43,449 nt of DNA. It comes from Crocinitomicaceae bacterium (GTDB taxonomy: Bacteria > Bacteroidota > Bacteroidia > Flavobacteriales_D > Crocinitomicaceae). A program made the position numbers and the translations under genes. Shown here in pieces: positions 15,036 to 23,851 of this stretch. Each line of letters begins with the position of its first letter. The first letter of the stretch is position 1. The notes beneath the pieces are model-generated. The model was not told the DNA's origin and made no database searches. It saw nothing but the letters and a program-made list of their open reading frames with translations. The stretch lies in assembly GCA_020436025.1 (NCBI GenBank), contig JAGQYP010000030.1, positions 1 to 43,449 of the forward strand. The letters are read 5' to 3'.

Positions 15036-16108
15036 TGAAGCAAAAACAGATTTTTCACATATCGTTTATTAGTTGCTTCTTGGCGGTTATTTGTTTGCCT
15101 TGGATGATTGAGCTTGGAGGGTGGGAAGATCAAGAAGTATTGGATAATCGTGAGCTAGCCAGAAAACCTGAAATAGGGGTGAGAAATTTTAATGAAAAAT
15201 GGGAAAAATATTATTCGGATCATTATGGTTTGAGAAATGATTTGATTGCTTGGGGAGGATTTTTAAAGTCGCAGTTACTTTTTAGTTCGCCCAAACCTGA
15301 GATTGTAATTTTTGGAAAGGGAGGCTGGTTGTTTTATAATGCAAAAGGAGATCGGATATACGATTCCTATTCCAATGCGAATACCATTAGTCCGGAAGAA
15401 GGGGAAAAAGTATATGAGGATTATTTATGGAAGATAAAACGTTGTGAGGAGCTTAACAATGCTAAGTTTTACAAGATTACCTGGCCAAATAAGCACACGG
15501 TCTATAAGCCTTTATGGTCTTGGAAAATGAAAAGACAACCAGTTGAGGACCATTCAAAAAGGCAGCAGTTCATGTTATTGTTCAATAATAAAAGATCCAC
15601 AAATTACATAGATCTTACCGAGCATTTATGGAAGTACAAATCTCAAGCTCAGGTTTATCGAAAGTATGATACACATTGGAACCAACTGGGGGCTTTCTAT
15701 GCTTATCAATATGTAGCGGAAAAAATATTTTATAAAGAACAGGCCATGATTTTGGATTCTTTTGACTTGGTATATAAAGATCAGTATTCAGGAGATTTAG
15801 TGAAATTAATGGGGTTAAAGGAAATGTTGAGTCCCGAAAAAGAACCTTTTTTAAATTTCAAAGGAAAACTGGATACAACTATTACTCAATATGATTTCAA
15901 TGGAATAGCCGTAGACGATTTTTACAATAACACATTAAAGAATAAAGTTCTATTGATATTTGGAGATTCTTATATCCACAGGATTCAGTGGTTGTTTTTA
16001 TTTCATTTTCATCGTGTCATTTTCGTGAAGACTGGTTTCAATGAGGAAATCATTGAGAAATTCAAGCCTGATGTGGTTTTCGAAGCGAAGGTCGAACGTT
16101 ATCTTTAA
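15035..16108 (+). CDS. AlgJ/AlgX-like SGNH acyltransferase partner
   Basis: This 357-aa protein has one N-terminal membrane anchor and a periplasmic SGNH-hydrolase-like domain. The signature YDTHWNQLGA holds the catalytic Asp212 and His214, and LLIFGDSYIHR holds the Ser312 nucleophile. LDNRELARKPE and YYSDHYGLRNDLI near the start are also typical of AlgJ/AlgX-type proteins. Together with the MBOAT protein it should form a two-component O-acetylation system for an exopolysaccharide or other surface glycan. Confidence 0.88.
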   Translation: MKQKQIFHISFISCFLAVICLPWMIELGGWEDQEVLDNRELARKPEIGVRNFNEKWEKYYSDHYGLRNDLIAWGGFLKSQLLFSSPKPEIVIFGKGGWLFYNAKGDRIYDSYSNANTISPEEGEKVYEDYLWKIKRCEELNNAKFYKITWPNKHTVYKPLWSWKMKRQPVEDHSKRQQFMLLFNNKRSTNYIDLTEHLWKYKSQAQVYRKYDTHWNQLGAFYAYQYVAEKIFYKEQAMILDSFDLVYKDQYSGDLVKLMGLKEMLSPEKEPFLNFKGKLDTTITQYDFNGIAVDDFYNNTLKNKVLLIFGDSYIHRIQWLFLFHFHRVIFVKTGFNEEIIEKFKPDVVFEAKVERYL

Positions 16109-16183
16109 TTTAGGAATCCTCTTTTCATGTAAACAAATTGTAAAGCTTTTGTAAGAAAAGAACTTTGGTAAGAAACGAATGAC

Positions 16184-16191
16184 TATTTTTG
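16184..16191 (+). promoter_or_regulatory. -7 promoter box for the small barrel protein
   Basis: TATTTTTG matches TAnnTTTG. A TTTG at 16164-16167 is a possible -33 box, with a short spacing of 16 bases. The box ends 29 bases before ATG 16221. Confidence 0.55.
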
Positions 16192-16220
16192 CACCGAATT
16201 TTATAGACAAGTACTTCATT

Positions 16221-16895
16221 ATGAGAAATTTTAAAACCCTTTTACTCCTACTTGCATTTGTTCCGTTCCTAGCTTATTCGCAGGAAAAAGAAGAAAAAAA
16301 ATCAGAGATGGTTCCTGAAGTAGATATCTTCTTTAATGAGTTTTCAGCATCCGTTAACATGACCATGGTTCAGAATGAGAATACAAGTCCAGGTGTTGGT
16401 GGTGGAGTTGGTATTTACCGTGTATGGAGAAACGATAAGATGGTGAATATCATCAACGGAGTAGAATACAATTATTCTGCATTTACGAAGGACAAAGTGT
16501 ATGAGGGAAGCACTTATGCTTATTATGACAATGTTCATTACAGAATGCACAATATTTCGATTCCAGTTTTAGTAAGATTCACTTTTGGAGAGCGAACAAA
16601 ATTGTTTGCAGAGACTGGAGGATTCATGGATTTTACAGTAGGAGCCAACAGAAAAGGAGTATACAAAACCACAACTGACGAAGGAACACCATTGGATATA
16701 GCAGTTCACGAGAATGCCAATTTGAGATATTTTAATTATGGTTTTTCAGCAGGTATTGGAGCCAGAATTCCTGTCAAGGGGATTGATTTATTAATTAAGG
16801 TAGATTACAAATTTGGAATAAGAGATTTGTATAAATTCGACGAGAAATTCCACAACAGATATTTAAGATTATCATTTGGGGTAAACCTGAAATAA
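16221..16895 (+). CDS. Outer membrane beta-barrel protein (PorT-like)
   Basis: This 224-aa protein has a clear Sec signal peptide (MRNFKTLLLLLAFVPFLAYS-Q) and alternating beta-strand pattern typical of small outer-membrane barrels in Bacteroidota (PorT/outer membrane protein beta-barrel domain). The last strand ends RYLRLSFGVNLK. No ligand or partner is evident. An upstream ATG at 16179 would place the promoter box inside the gene, so the ATG at 16221 is preferred. A terminator follows directly, so the gene is monocistronic. Confidence 0.8.
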   Translation: MRNFKTLLLLLAFVPFLAYSQEKEEKKSEMVPEVDIFFNEFSASVNMTMVQNENTSPGVGGGVGIYRVWRNDKMVNIINGVEYNYSAFTKDKVYEGSTYAYYDNVHYRMHNISIPVLVRFTFGERTKLFAETGGFMDFTVGANRKGVYKTTTDEGTPLDIAVHENANLRYFNYGFSAGIGARIPVKGIDLLIKVDYKFGIRDLYKFDEKFHNRYLRLSFGVNLK

Positions 16896-16916
16896 GAATA
16901 GATATAAAAAAAACTG

Positions 16917-16950
16917 AAAGCCTCTTCATTTTAAGAAGGGGCTTTTTTTT
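16917..16950 (+). terminator. Intrinsic terminator
   Basis: AAAGCCTCTTC (16917-16927) pairs with GAAGGGGCTTT (16935-16945), with one wobble, around a 7-base loop and enters a run of eight T. It ends transcription of the small barrel gene. Confidence 0.9.
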
Positions 16951-17046
16951 GGTTTATAGTTTCAATGAAATTTTCAATATTATTTCTTAATTTCAGGCTC
17001 AATCAACCTTGAAAAATAATCACACATAGGTCGAGGAATTTTACAT

Positions 17047-19482
17047 ATGAAAAATTTAATACTCATTCTAATCTTATTTCCCTTATTCAGTATTGCCCAA
17101 ATTTCGGAAGAAGATCAAATAAAAATTGATTCGATTCAGGAAGTGATACAAAAGTCCAACTCAGATACTTCCAAGGTGAATGGATGGTTGGCCATGGCAA
17201 AAATCTACAGGAAATCAGATCCCGACAAGAATAAAGAACTGAATCAGAAAGTGATTGATTTTTCGAAAGAGAAAGCCAGCGTAACCTCAGGGAAAGTGAA
17301 AGAATTTTTTCTGAAATCAGAGGCTTCAGCCCTCAGTTCCTTTGGTGATTTGAACCGTGGAAAAGGTGATTATCCTAAAGCACTCGAATTTTATGATGCA
17401 GCACTGAAAATTCACCAGGAGCTGAACGATCCAAAATTAATCGCAGGCACTTACAATAATATCGGAATCGTGTACGGAATTCAAGCGGATTACAAGGAAT
17501 GCGAGAAATATATGCTAAAAAGCCTGGGAATCTATGAAGAAAACGACGATAAAGATGGGATTGCGAATTCCTATAACAATCTTGGAAACATTCATTATTA
17601 CCAAGGAGATTATAAGCCTGCCATAGAATACTGGACTAAAAGTTTGAAATACAAGGAAGCTGTGGGCGAAAAGCTTGGTATGGCCAATACCTTAAATAAC
17701 ATTGGAAATATTTACCGTGACTTAAAAGATTACGAGAAATCAATTGAATACTACTCACGCAGTATGGAAATTTATAAAGAAATAGAAGACCAAAGTGGAG
17801 TAGGAGTCTGTTCTTACAATATGGGAAACATTTACCTTGAAATGGGTGAAATGGGGAAGGCCCTGAAATTATTGTCCCAAAGTTTAACTATTCATCAAGA
17901 GACTGGAAACAAGAGAGGAATTGCAGATGCTTTGAATGGAATTGGTGGAATATATAAAGAACGAAATGACCTAAAAAATGCAGAAGAAAATTATCAAAAC
18001 GCTCTAAAGATACATGAGGAAATAGGCGGACAAAAGGGGATTTCGGTTTCGTTGAACAGTCTAGCAGATATTTATTTACAAAAAGGAAATTTATCTAAAG
18101 CGCTCGATTTCGGAGAACGATCATTAAAGATAGGTCAAGAAATAGGTTCATTACTACGCATCAAAGAAGCATCCAATACCCTTTGGAAAATAAATAAAAA
18201 ATTAGGGAATACCACAGCTGCACTCGAAATGCATGAATTGTATACATCTTCAAAAGATAGTTTGATCAGTGAAGAAAACAGAATGGAAATTATACGACAG
18301 GAATACGATTATCAGTACAACAAACAATTTACTGCCGACAGTATTGCTTCTGCAGAGAGAAACCGATTAAAAGATATGGAATTAGCTGCCCAAAAAGCAG
18401 AAAAGGAAAAATTAGAATTAGAAAACAAGCAACAGGAACAGCAAAAATATTTTCTATTTGGAGGATTGGCCTTGGCTTTAATCTTGGGTGGAATAATTTA
18501 CAGTCGATTCAGAATATCAAACAAACAAAAATCCATTATTGAGGACCAGAAATTCCAAGTGGATGAGGCTTTTGTAGAACTGGAAACAAAGAATAAAGAG
18601 ATATTGGATTCCATTAATTACGCCAAAAGAATACAATATGCCATATTACCACCCCAGCAAAGAGTGAAAGATTACCTTCCAAATTCGTTTATATTTTATC
18701 GTCCAAAAGATATTGTTGCAGGTGATTTTTATTGGCTGGAAGTTGGAAAAGGCCCAAATAAAGAGGAAAAAGAAATTTTATTTGCCGCTTGTGATTGCAC
18801 AGGACACGGAGTACCAGGAGCGATGGTTTCAGTCGTATGTAATAATGGTTTGAATAGGGCAGTGAGGGAGCATGGTCTTACCAACCCAGGTGAAATTCTT
18901 GATAAAACTAGAGAAATTGTTATTGCAGAATTTGCAAAATCTGAGCAATCTAAAGATGGTTTTTCAGAATCCATTGATGATGGCATGGATGTAGCACTTG
19001 CTAGTATAGAAAAAAGGGGGAAAGGTAATTTAACTCTTAAGTATGCGGGTGCTCACAATCCCTTATGGATAATTCGGAAAAATCCTGTAGACAAAGATTC
19101 TTTATTGGCTGATAGTTCTTTTGTTACTTCACAGAGAACGCATATTATGGTCGATAAGGAGTATACATTGATTGAAATCAAAGCTGACAAGCAGCCTATT
19201 GGGAAATTTCATAAAAAGGAGCCTTATACTTGTCACCAACTAAATCTTTTACCTGGAGATACTGTTTATTTATTTACGGATGGGTACGTGGATCAATTCG
19301 GCGGTGGACAAGATAAGCCAGGGGGAAAAAAATTCAAAACCACTCATTTCAAAAAGTTTTTGCTTTCCATTCAAGATAAAGACATGGAACAACAAGGGGA
19401 GCAAATAGAAGAGACTTTTGAAAGATGGAAAGGGGTTTTTGAGCAGGTGGATGATGTTTGTGTAATCGGGGTTAGAGTCTGA
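17047..19482 (+). CDS. TPR-repeat transmembrane protein with SpoIIE-type phosphatase domain
   Basis: This 811-aa protein has a signal peptide (about 1-18), roughly eight tetratricopeptide repeats (about 85-380; units such as GIANSYNNLGNIHYYQGDY), a coiled coil rich in Lys/Glu (about 430-465), one membrane helix (FLFGGLALALILGGIIY) and a cytoplasmic PP2C/SpoIIE phosphatase domain. The latter contains SINYAKRIQYAILPP, RPKDIVAGDFYW, DCTGHGVPGAMVS and LFTDGYVDQFGG, giving the metal-binding Asp residues. It should be a Ser/Thr phosphatase controlled by a periplasmic TPR sensor. No anti-sigma-factor or kinase partner lies nearby. Confidence 0.92.
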   Translation: MKNLILILILFPLFSIAQISEEDQIKIDSIQEVIQKSNSDTSKVNGWLAMAKIYRKSDPDKNKELNQKVIDFSKEKASVTSGKVKEFFLKSEASALSSFGDLNRGKGDYPKALEFYDAALKIHQELNDPKLIAGTYNNIGIVYGIQADYKECEKYMLKSLGIYEENDDKDGIANSYNNLGNIHYYQGDYKPAIEYWTKSLKYKEAVGEKLGMANTLNNIGNIYRDLKDYEKSIEYYSRSMEIYKEIEDQSGVGVCSYNMGNIYLEMGEMGKALKLLSQSLTIHQETGNKRGIADALNGIGGIYKERNDLKNAEENYQNALKIHEEIGGQKGISVSLNSLADIYLQKGNLSKALDFGERSLKIGQEIGSLLRIKEASNTLWKINKKLGNTTAALEMHELYTSSKDSLISEENRMEIIRQEYDYQYNKQFTADSIASAERNRLKDMELAAQKAEKEKLELENKQQEQQKYFLFGGLALALILGGIIYSRFRISNKQKSIIEDQKFQVDEAFVELETKNKEILDSINYAKRIQYAILPPQQRVKDYLPNSFIFYRPKDIVAGDFYWLEVGKGPNKEEKEILFAACDCTGHGVPGAMVSVVCNNGLNRAVREHGLTNPGEILDKTREIVIAEFAKSEQSKDGFSESIDDGMDVALASIEKRGKGNLTLKYAGAHNPLWIIRKNPVDKDSLLADSSFVTSQRTHIMVDKEYTLIEIKADKQPIGKFHKKEPYTCHQLNLLPGDTVYLFTDGYVDQFGGGQDKPGGKKFKTTHFKKFLLSIQDKDMEQQGEQIEETFERWKGVFEQVDDVCVIGVRV

Positions 19483-19503
19483 TAGGTAAAAAGTGATACA
19501 GTT

Positions 19504-19590
19504 AGTTTAGAATTTAGAATGTAGAACCGAGTGATAGCGAGCTCATCGACTGATAAGGAAATAATTAAGGATTAAAAATAAAGAATGATT
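19504..19590. repeat. Heptad words with inverted copy of a dispersed 35-bp element
   Basis: GAATTTA, GAATGTA and GAACCGA words lead into 19521-19555, which is the reverse complement of 10999-11033 with three mismatches in 35 bases (shared core GAGCTCGCTATC). A+T-rich ATAATTA, AGGATTA, AAAATAA words follow. The stretch lies directly after the phosphatase stop. Confidence 0.7.
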
Positions 19591-19614
19591 GATCCTTAAT
19601 AGAAAGAGTTTAGC

Positions 19615-19649
19615 AAAAAAAAAAGCCTCTCCAATTGGAAAGGCTTTTT
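19615..19649. terminator. Bidirectional intrinsic terminator
   Basis: AAAAAGCCTCTCC pairs with GGAAAGGCTTTTT around AATT, with one internal mismatch. A runs on one side and T runs on the other make it usable from both strands. It lies between the convergent phosphatase and DUF4836-like genes. Confidence 0.9.
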
Positions 19650-19667
19650 CATTATTGAGAAATAAGT

Positions 19668-21254
19668 TTAAAATTCTTTTTCAATTTCTTCCATTTCCAT
19701 AGCCATTTCGTTGTTCATGGCATTTACAGATTTAGAAATTAATTCGATCATCTGTACAAGGATGTTGGTAGACTTATCAGTTGTTTCCAAAACGTACTCA
19801 AACTTAGAAGCATTTCCATGTCCGTATGCTTTGTCAAATGCTCCTAGAATTTCAACAACTTGTGGGTTACCTGCTTCGATTGCAGCTTTTACCATATCAT
19901 TTGAAATTAAAGCTTTGAAATCTAAGTAATAGTTGATTGGAGAAGCAAGAATATTTGCTTGATCACCTAAATCTACTGTACCATTAGATCCACCAGCAAT
20001 TCCACCCATGAATTCTTTGTCCGTGTTCACTAATGCATAGTTCTCACCAAACATGATGTTTATTCCGTCGTTTGAGTAGATTCCAGCATCGTCCTTTTTC
20101 GCTTTGCTTTGTCCTAAAATTTCTTCTGCTTTTGCCACGTCAGTTAATCCAACATAGAAACCAACTTTAGGCATTTCGCCACCGTTCATTTGACCGTTGT
20201 ATGCGAAAGCAAATTTTCCATTAAACATTCCCATCAAATCATCAAAAGTGATTCCGATTTTTGAAAGGTCGTTGTTTAATCCAGCTAATTGCTCTTCTTG
20301 GATGAAAGGTTTTGCCATTGCCCAAACTTTTTCCCAGTTCATGTTCATTGAGAACATACCGATTGGATTGTTAGCTACTTTTCCTAGTACATCATTTCCA
20401 AGACCTGCATCAGCAAGTACAGCAAAATCATCTCCAGCTTTCTCAACGATGTCATTGAAAATTGTAGTCGTTAATTTCCCGTTTTCAAAGTTAATGTCAA
20501 CAACAGTTGAAGCTCCTTTGTACATGACCATGTATTTCGAAACATCAATGTTAGATGCATTAGGAATATCCATTTTCTTGATCATTTTAGAGTAAATCGA
20601 CATGAAATTCCCCATGTCCATGAACAATGAAATGTCAGATGGAGTGTTAACTGAGTTGGAAAGAAGAGTATTCATTTCAGCGTTTCCACCTTCCAATGCA
20701 GCTTTCATCATGTCCATTGCTTTTCCTTCAGCATCAGCAGTTACAATGATAGCGTTATCAGAATATCCTAATACAGCTTGACCACCAAGATCTTTCAATT
20801 TGAATCCGTTTACTTCATCTACATCAGGCATCATGGCACTCATCATACCGATAGCTGTTTGAAATTTATCAGCATCTTCGATTTTTGCCAAAACAATTGC
20901 ATTTCCGTTTGGGTCTTCAACCCCAGGGTTAAATTCTTTCATGGAACCAATCACGTGAATTTTGTGAATCATTCCCTGAAACTGAGCGATCGCTTGTTCA
21001 GCTTGCTCGTTAGATCCCATTTGCTTTCTTAAAGTGTTTACTAAATCAGACTTCTCACGAAGTTTTTCAATATCCAAAGTCAAAACAAGCATTGGATTTT
21101 CCATTGAATTGTACGCATTTGCAATCAGACCGTCAAATCCTTCAGCACTTGCAGTACCTCCTTTTTTCTCGTCTTCTTTTGATTCTTCTTTACCTCCACA
21201 AGAGATCATTGTGAAAACTAGAAGAAGTGATAAAATTTTTAAACTTAATTTCAT
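19668..21254 (-). CDS. DUF4836-like lipoprotein
   Basis: This 528-aa lipoprotein (lipobox MISC, then a Gly/Lys/Glu-rich linker) resembles the Bacteroidota DUF4836 family: an N-terminal NSMENPMLVLTLDIEKLREKS, the periodic placement of hydrophobic strands and Met-rich helices, and a repeated layout in which similar modules test small residue differences (FKLKDLGGQAVLGYSDNAIIV; VGFYVGLTDVAKAEEIL). No catalytic motif is visible and the function is unknown. It has its own promoter and terminator, so it is a single-gene unit. Codon use looks like that of a well-expressed gene (inference by eye). Confidence 0.65.
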   Translation of the reverse strand: MKLSLKILSLLLVFTMISCGGKEESKEDEKKGGTASAEGFDGLIANAYNSMENPMLVLTLDIEKLREKSDLVNTLRKQMGSNEQAEQAIAQFQGMIHKIHVIGSMKEFNPGVEDPNGNAIVLAKIEDADKFQTAIGMMSAMMPDVDEVNGFKLKDLGGQAVLGYSDNAIIVTADAEGKAMDMMKAALEGGNAEMNTLLSNSVNTPSDISLFMDMGNFMSIYSKMIKKMDIPNASNIDVSKYMVMYKGASTVVDINFENGKLTTTIFNDIVEKAGDDFAVLADAGLGNDVLGKVANNPIGMFSMNMNWEKVWAMAKPFIQEEQLAGLNNDLSKIGITFDDLMGMFNGKFAFAYNGQMNGGEMPKVGFYVGLTDVAKAEEILGQSKAKKDDAGIYSNDGINIMFGENYALVNTDKEFMGGIAGGSNGTVDLGDQANILASPINYYLDFKALISNDMVKAAIEAGNPQVVEILGAFDKAYGHGNASKFEYVLETTDKSTNILVQMIELISKSVNAMNNEMAMEMEEIEKEF

Positions 21255-21291
21255 TATTTCTTGGGTTTTTCGTTATGATAGTTTTAACCGA

Positions 21292-21322
21292 GCAAAAATA
21301 CGTCTATTAGGTTAAAATCAAA
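21292..21322 (-). promoter_or_regulatory. Promoter of the DUF4836-like lipoprotein gene
   Basis: On the minus strand, TTTG (plus 21319-21322), 19 bases, then TATTTTTG (plus 21292-21299) is a full match to the Bacteroidota -33/-7 pattern. The leader to the ATG at 21254 is about 30 bases. Confidence 0.75.
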
Positions 21323-21384
21323 ACAATAGAGGGAAAAACTTGATTATTTTTCTATGAACGGAAAATCTTTGATGTGAAATTGCG

Positions 21385-21392
21385 TAATTTTG
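21385..21392 (+). promoter_or_regulatory. -7 promoter box, leaderless gene
   Basis: TAATTTTG matches TAnnTTTG and ends 4 bases before ATG 21397, so transcription would begin at about the start codon. Confidence 0.55.
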
Positions 21393-21396
21393 CGCT

Positions 21397-21966
21397 ATGC
21401 ATGAGCTAGAGCCCTTTTACGGTTGGCGAAATTATTATATCGCGGAGGAAGACCCAAGTTCCCCTTTTTATGAGAAGGAATATTCGGAATTTGAGTATAC
21501 CAATAGAATTTACAATTTCTATATCCATCCGCAATGGGATAATTTTGGTTCTTCAACATTACTGATGAAGATTCTTTTTGTCGATTATGATGAGGGATAT
21601 GCTGTTATTGAATTTATTGGGGAGTGGAATGATGCCATTAACAATGATATCATGATGTTGAAAAGGGATGTGCTGGAAATTGTTATGGCTGAAGGCATTG
21701 ATAAATTCATCTTTATAGGAGAGAATGTTCTCAATTTTCATGAATCTGATGATTGCTATTATGAAGAGCTATTTGATGAATTAGAAGATGGCTGGATGGC
21801 CATGATCAACTTCAGGGATCATGTTGTCCGAGAGTTTTGCAATGCCAATATTGATCAATATTTTGTATGTGGAGGGGAATTGGAAGATGTAGCATGGAGA
21901 ACAGAGCATCCGTCCCAACTATACCATAAAATTAAAAAGATTGTTTCTCGGAGATTAGGGGTCTAA
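21397..21966 (+). CDS. Conserved Bacteroidota protein of unknown function
   Basis: This 189-aa acidic cytoplasmic protein has no signal peptide or membrane segment. I recognise it as a conserved uncharacterised Bacteroidota family: LEPFYGWRNYYIAEEDPSSP near the start, FIGEWNDAINNDIM in the middle and FIFIGENVLNFHESDDCYYE followed by DELEDGWMAMINFRDHV. The strongly conserved NFH-SDDCYYEE acid cluster suggests an active or metal site, but nothing more can be said. Its 3' end overlaps the convergent NUDIX gene by 4 bases. Confidence 0.8.
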   Translation: MHELEPFYGWRNYYIAEEDPSSPFYEKEYSEFEYTNRIYNFYIHPQWDNFGSSTLLMKILFVDYDEGYAVIEFIGEWNDAINNDIMMLKRDVLEIVMAEGIDKFIFIGENVLNFHESDDCYYEELFDELEDGWMAMINFRDHVVREFCNANIDQYFVCGGELEDVAWRTEHPSQLYHKIKKIVSRRLGV

Positions 21967-22397
21967 GAATTGTAGAATTCAGCTAATTTACCCACCACAA
22001 TTTTATCAATCGGAAATCTAAACTCATCAGAATTCAGATTGTTTAGATGAATCCATCTGAAAATTTGTTCTTCACCCTTAAAATCAAAAGCCTTTTCTTT
22101 GGTTTCAATTTTTTCAGTTTGATCACAAGCTACAAAATAATAGATGGATAGAATTTGATCTTCTTTCCGAAATGCCGAAACCACAAAGTCTTCATTGATG
22201 TAAAACAATTGGGGTGAATGAATTTCAATTTGCAATTCTTCCTGAAATTCTCTTTTTAAGCAATCCAAAATCCCTTCTTCAAATTCTAGCCCACCTCCAG
22301 GAAATTTGGTGAATTGAGTATTGAATCGATTTTCGTCGGTAACTAAAATATGATCTTCATGGATGAGTAACCCATATACCCGAACATTAAAGCGCAT
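21963..22397 (-). CDS. NUDIX hydrolase
   Basis: This 144-aa protein has a complete Nudix box in the segment FPGGGLEFEEGILDCLKREF followed by QEELQI (G-x5-E-x7-RE-U-x-EE). It should hydrolyse a nucleoside-diphosphate-linked substrate with Mg2+; the substrate is not predictable. The N-terminal RVYGLLIHEDHILVTDENR is the usual first strand. It is last in a four-gene minus-strand cluster and shares one base with the stop of the T9SS protein gene (TAATG), although its cytoplasmic role does not obviously fit the surface proteins upstream. Confidence 0.92.
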   Translation of the reverse strand: MRFNVRVYGLLIHEDHILVTDENRFNTQFTKFPGGGLEFEEGILDCLKREFQEELQIEIHSPQLFYINEDFVVSAFRKEDQILSIYYFVACDQTEKIETKEKAFDFKGEEQIFRWIHLNNLNSDEFRFPIDKIVVGKLAEFYNS

Positions 22398-23851
22398 TAT
22401 TCTTTAAGGAATTTGGATTGATAGGTTTCCTTATCCGACCAAACTTGAATGAAATACATTCCTTTAGAAAGGAAGTCTGTCGGAATAACTTGGGACTCTA
22501 ATTTTGATTCTTCCAAAACCTGTCCCGAAAATGAAACGATCTTATACTGGTAGTTTTCTTTGAAAAAATCATCAATCTGAATGTAAAGATTTGTAGATAC
22601 CGGATTTGGATAAAACCGCAATTCTTTGATCTCATATTCTTCGATAGATGAGGTGACTGGATAAATGCTGTCAAAATCATTCGGAGGATAAAGATCGTTT
22701 GCTCCAATTTTAATTAATGTCAAATTCCTACCTCCAATTTGCACATCTGCATTGGATCCAATCACAAGAGCTCCTAAATCTTGAGTTGGGATGAGATCAT
22801 TGCCATAATCATCCTCTGTAAATCCATAAATAAAAGCCGAAGTCCACCAAGCTCCTGGGGAAACCTTACAAACCATGAAATCATACGATGGACTATATGC
22901 TGAAAACCCCGGAGTATTAGAATTAAATGTGTTTAGTAGGTAGAAAGTACCGGGATAAGTGATTGTAGCCATTACTTCGGTATCCCCACCAGCCAATTGC
23001 CAGTACTGACCTCCATTATCATTTCCTTGGTAGCCAACGATTTTAAACCATGCTTGCTTTTCATTGTTTTCATAAACGGCACCAACAAAATACATGTCCG
23101 TGGCACTATATTGATGAATATCATTGAAATATTGATTTTCTAGTTCCCCGAATCTTTTTTGAATGAGTGTGTTCCCATTTAAATCCAAAGCCAAATACAA
23201 GCCAAAAGTAGAATCACTCAACTCATCACTAATTTGACCTGCAATATAAAGAGTGTCATTTCTTTCCGTAACTGCTTTGGCAAAATCATCTTTTGAAGTT
23301 CCAACTGTCCTTGTCCATAAGGTGTCTCCTGTTTTATCGACTTTTAAGATATAAGCGTCTTTATTACCGGCACCAAAGCTTTGTGTTTCTCCAACAATGA
23401 TCAAACTCGAATCCGACAACATGATCATGTCATTAAAAAATTCCCAATCCGATCCTCCAAAGGAAAAATCTTCTATTTTGTTCCCCAAGGAATCCACCTT
23501 AACAAGATAGCCGTCAAATCCACCATTTCCGAAAGAATTGGTGTGACCACAGATCCAAAATTCACCATTATTTCTGGCTACAATTTTCTTTCCAACTTCC
23601 CACAGTCCATTGTCGATGAAATTAGAATGCATGAAATTCCCGGCACTGTCCACTTTCATGAATAGGATATTTTGCCCGGAATTGTAGAATGATGAACTCG
23701 ATCCAACAACCACATAAGAAGAGTCCGCAAGTTCAATGGCAGAAAAACCTTCGTCATAACCCTGACCACCGTAAGTATTCGACCAATTCAGAGTTTGTGA
23801 AATACTCCAGCTGGCAAAAAGAATCATCTGTATGGTAAAAAGTACTTTCAT
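22397..23851 (-). CDS. T9SS type A sorting domain protein with propeller-like repeats
   Basis: This 484-aa secreted protein has a signal peptide (...SWSISQT) and then repeats of the form GG-GYDEGFSAIELADSSYVVVGSS, each with a short Asp/Ser turn and a hydrophobic strand, resembling beta-propeller (delta-60-repeat-like) blades. The C-terminus, LRFYPNPVSTNLYIQI ... KGMYFIQVWSDKETYQSKFLKE, is a type A type IX secretion sorting signal. It should be exported across the outer membrane and attached to the surface. The gene abuts the DUF5723 gene upstream (shared base). Confidence 0.87.
   Translation of the reverse strand: MKVLFTIQMILFASWSISQTLNWSNTYGGQGYDEGFSAIELADSSYVVVGSSSSFYNSGQNILFMKVDSAGNFMHSNFIDNGLWEVGKKIVARNNGEFWICGHTNSFGNGGFDGYLVKVDSLGNKIEDFSFGGSDWEFFNDMIMLSDSSLIIVGETQSFGAGNKDAYILKVDKTGDTLWTRTVGTSKDDFAKAVTERNDTLYIAGQISDELSDSTFGLYLALDLNGNTLIQKRFGELENQYFNDIHQYSATDMYFVGAVYENNEKQAWFKIVGYQGNDNGGQYWQLAGGDTEVMATITYPGTFYLLNTFNSNTPGFSAYSPSYDFMVCKVSPGAWWTSAFIYGFTEDDYGNDLIPTQDLGALVIGSNADVQIGGRNLTLIKIGANDLYPPNDFDSIYPVTSSIEEYEIKELRFYPNPVSTNLYIQIDDFFKENYQYKIVSFSGQVLEESKLESQVIPTDFLSKGMYFIQVWSDKETYQSKFLKE

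Noticed and set aside
21034..21315. Plus-strand open frames opposite the DUF4836-like lipoprotein
   Set aside because: They are antisense shadows of a long gene with signal peptide, lipobox, promoter and terminator.
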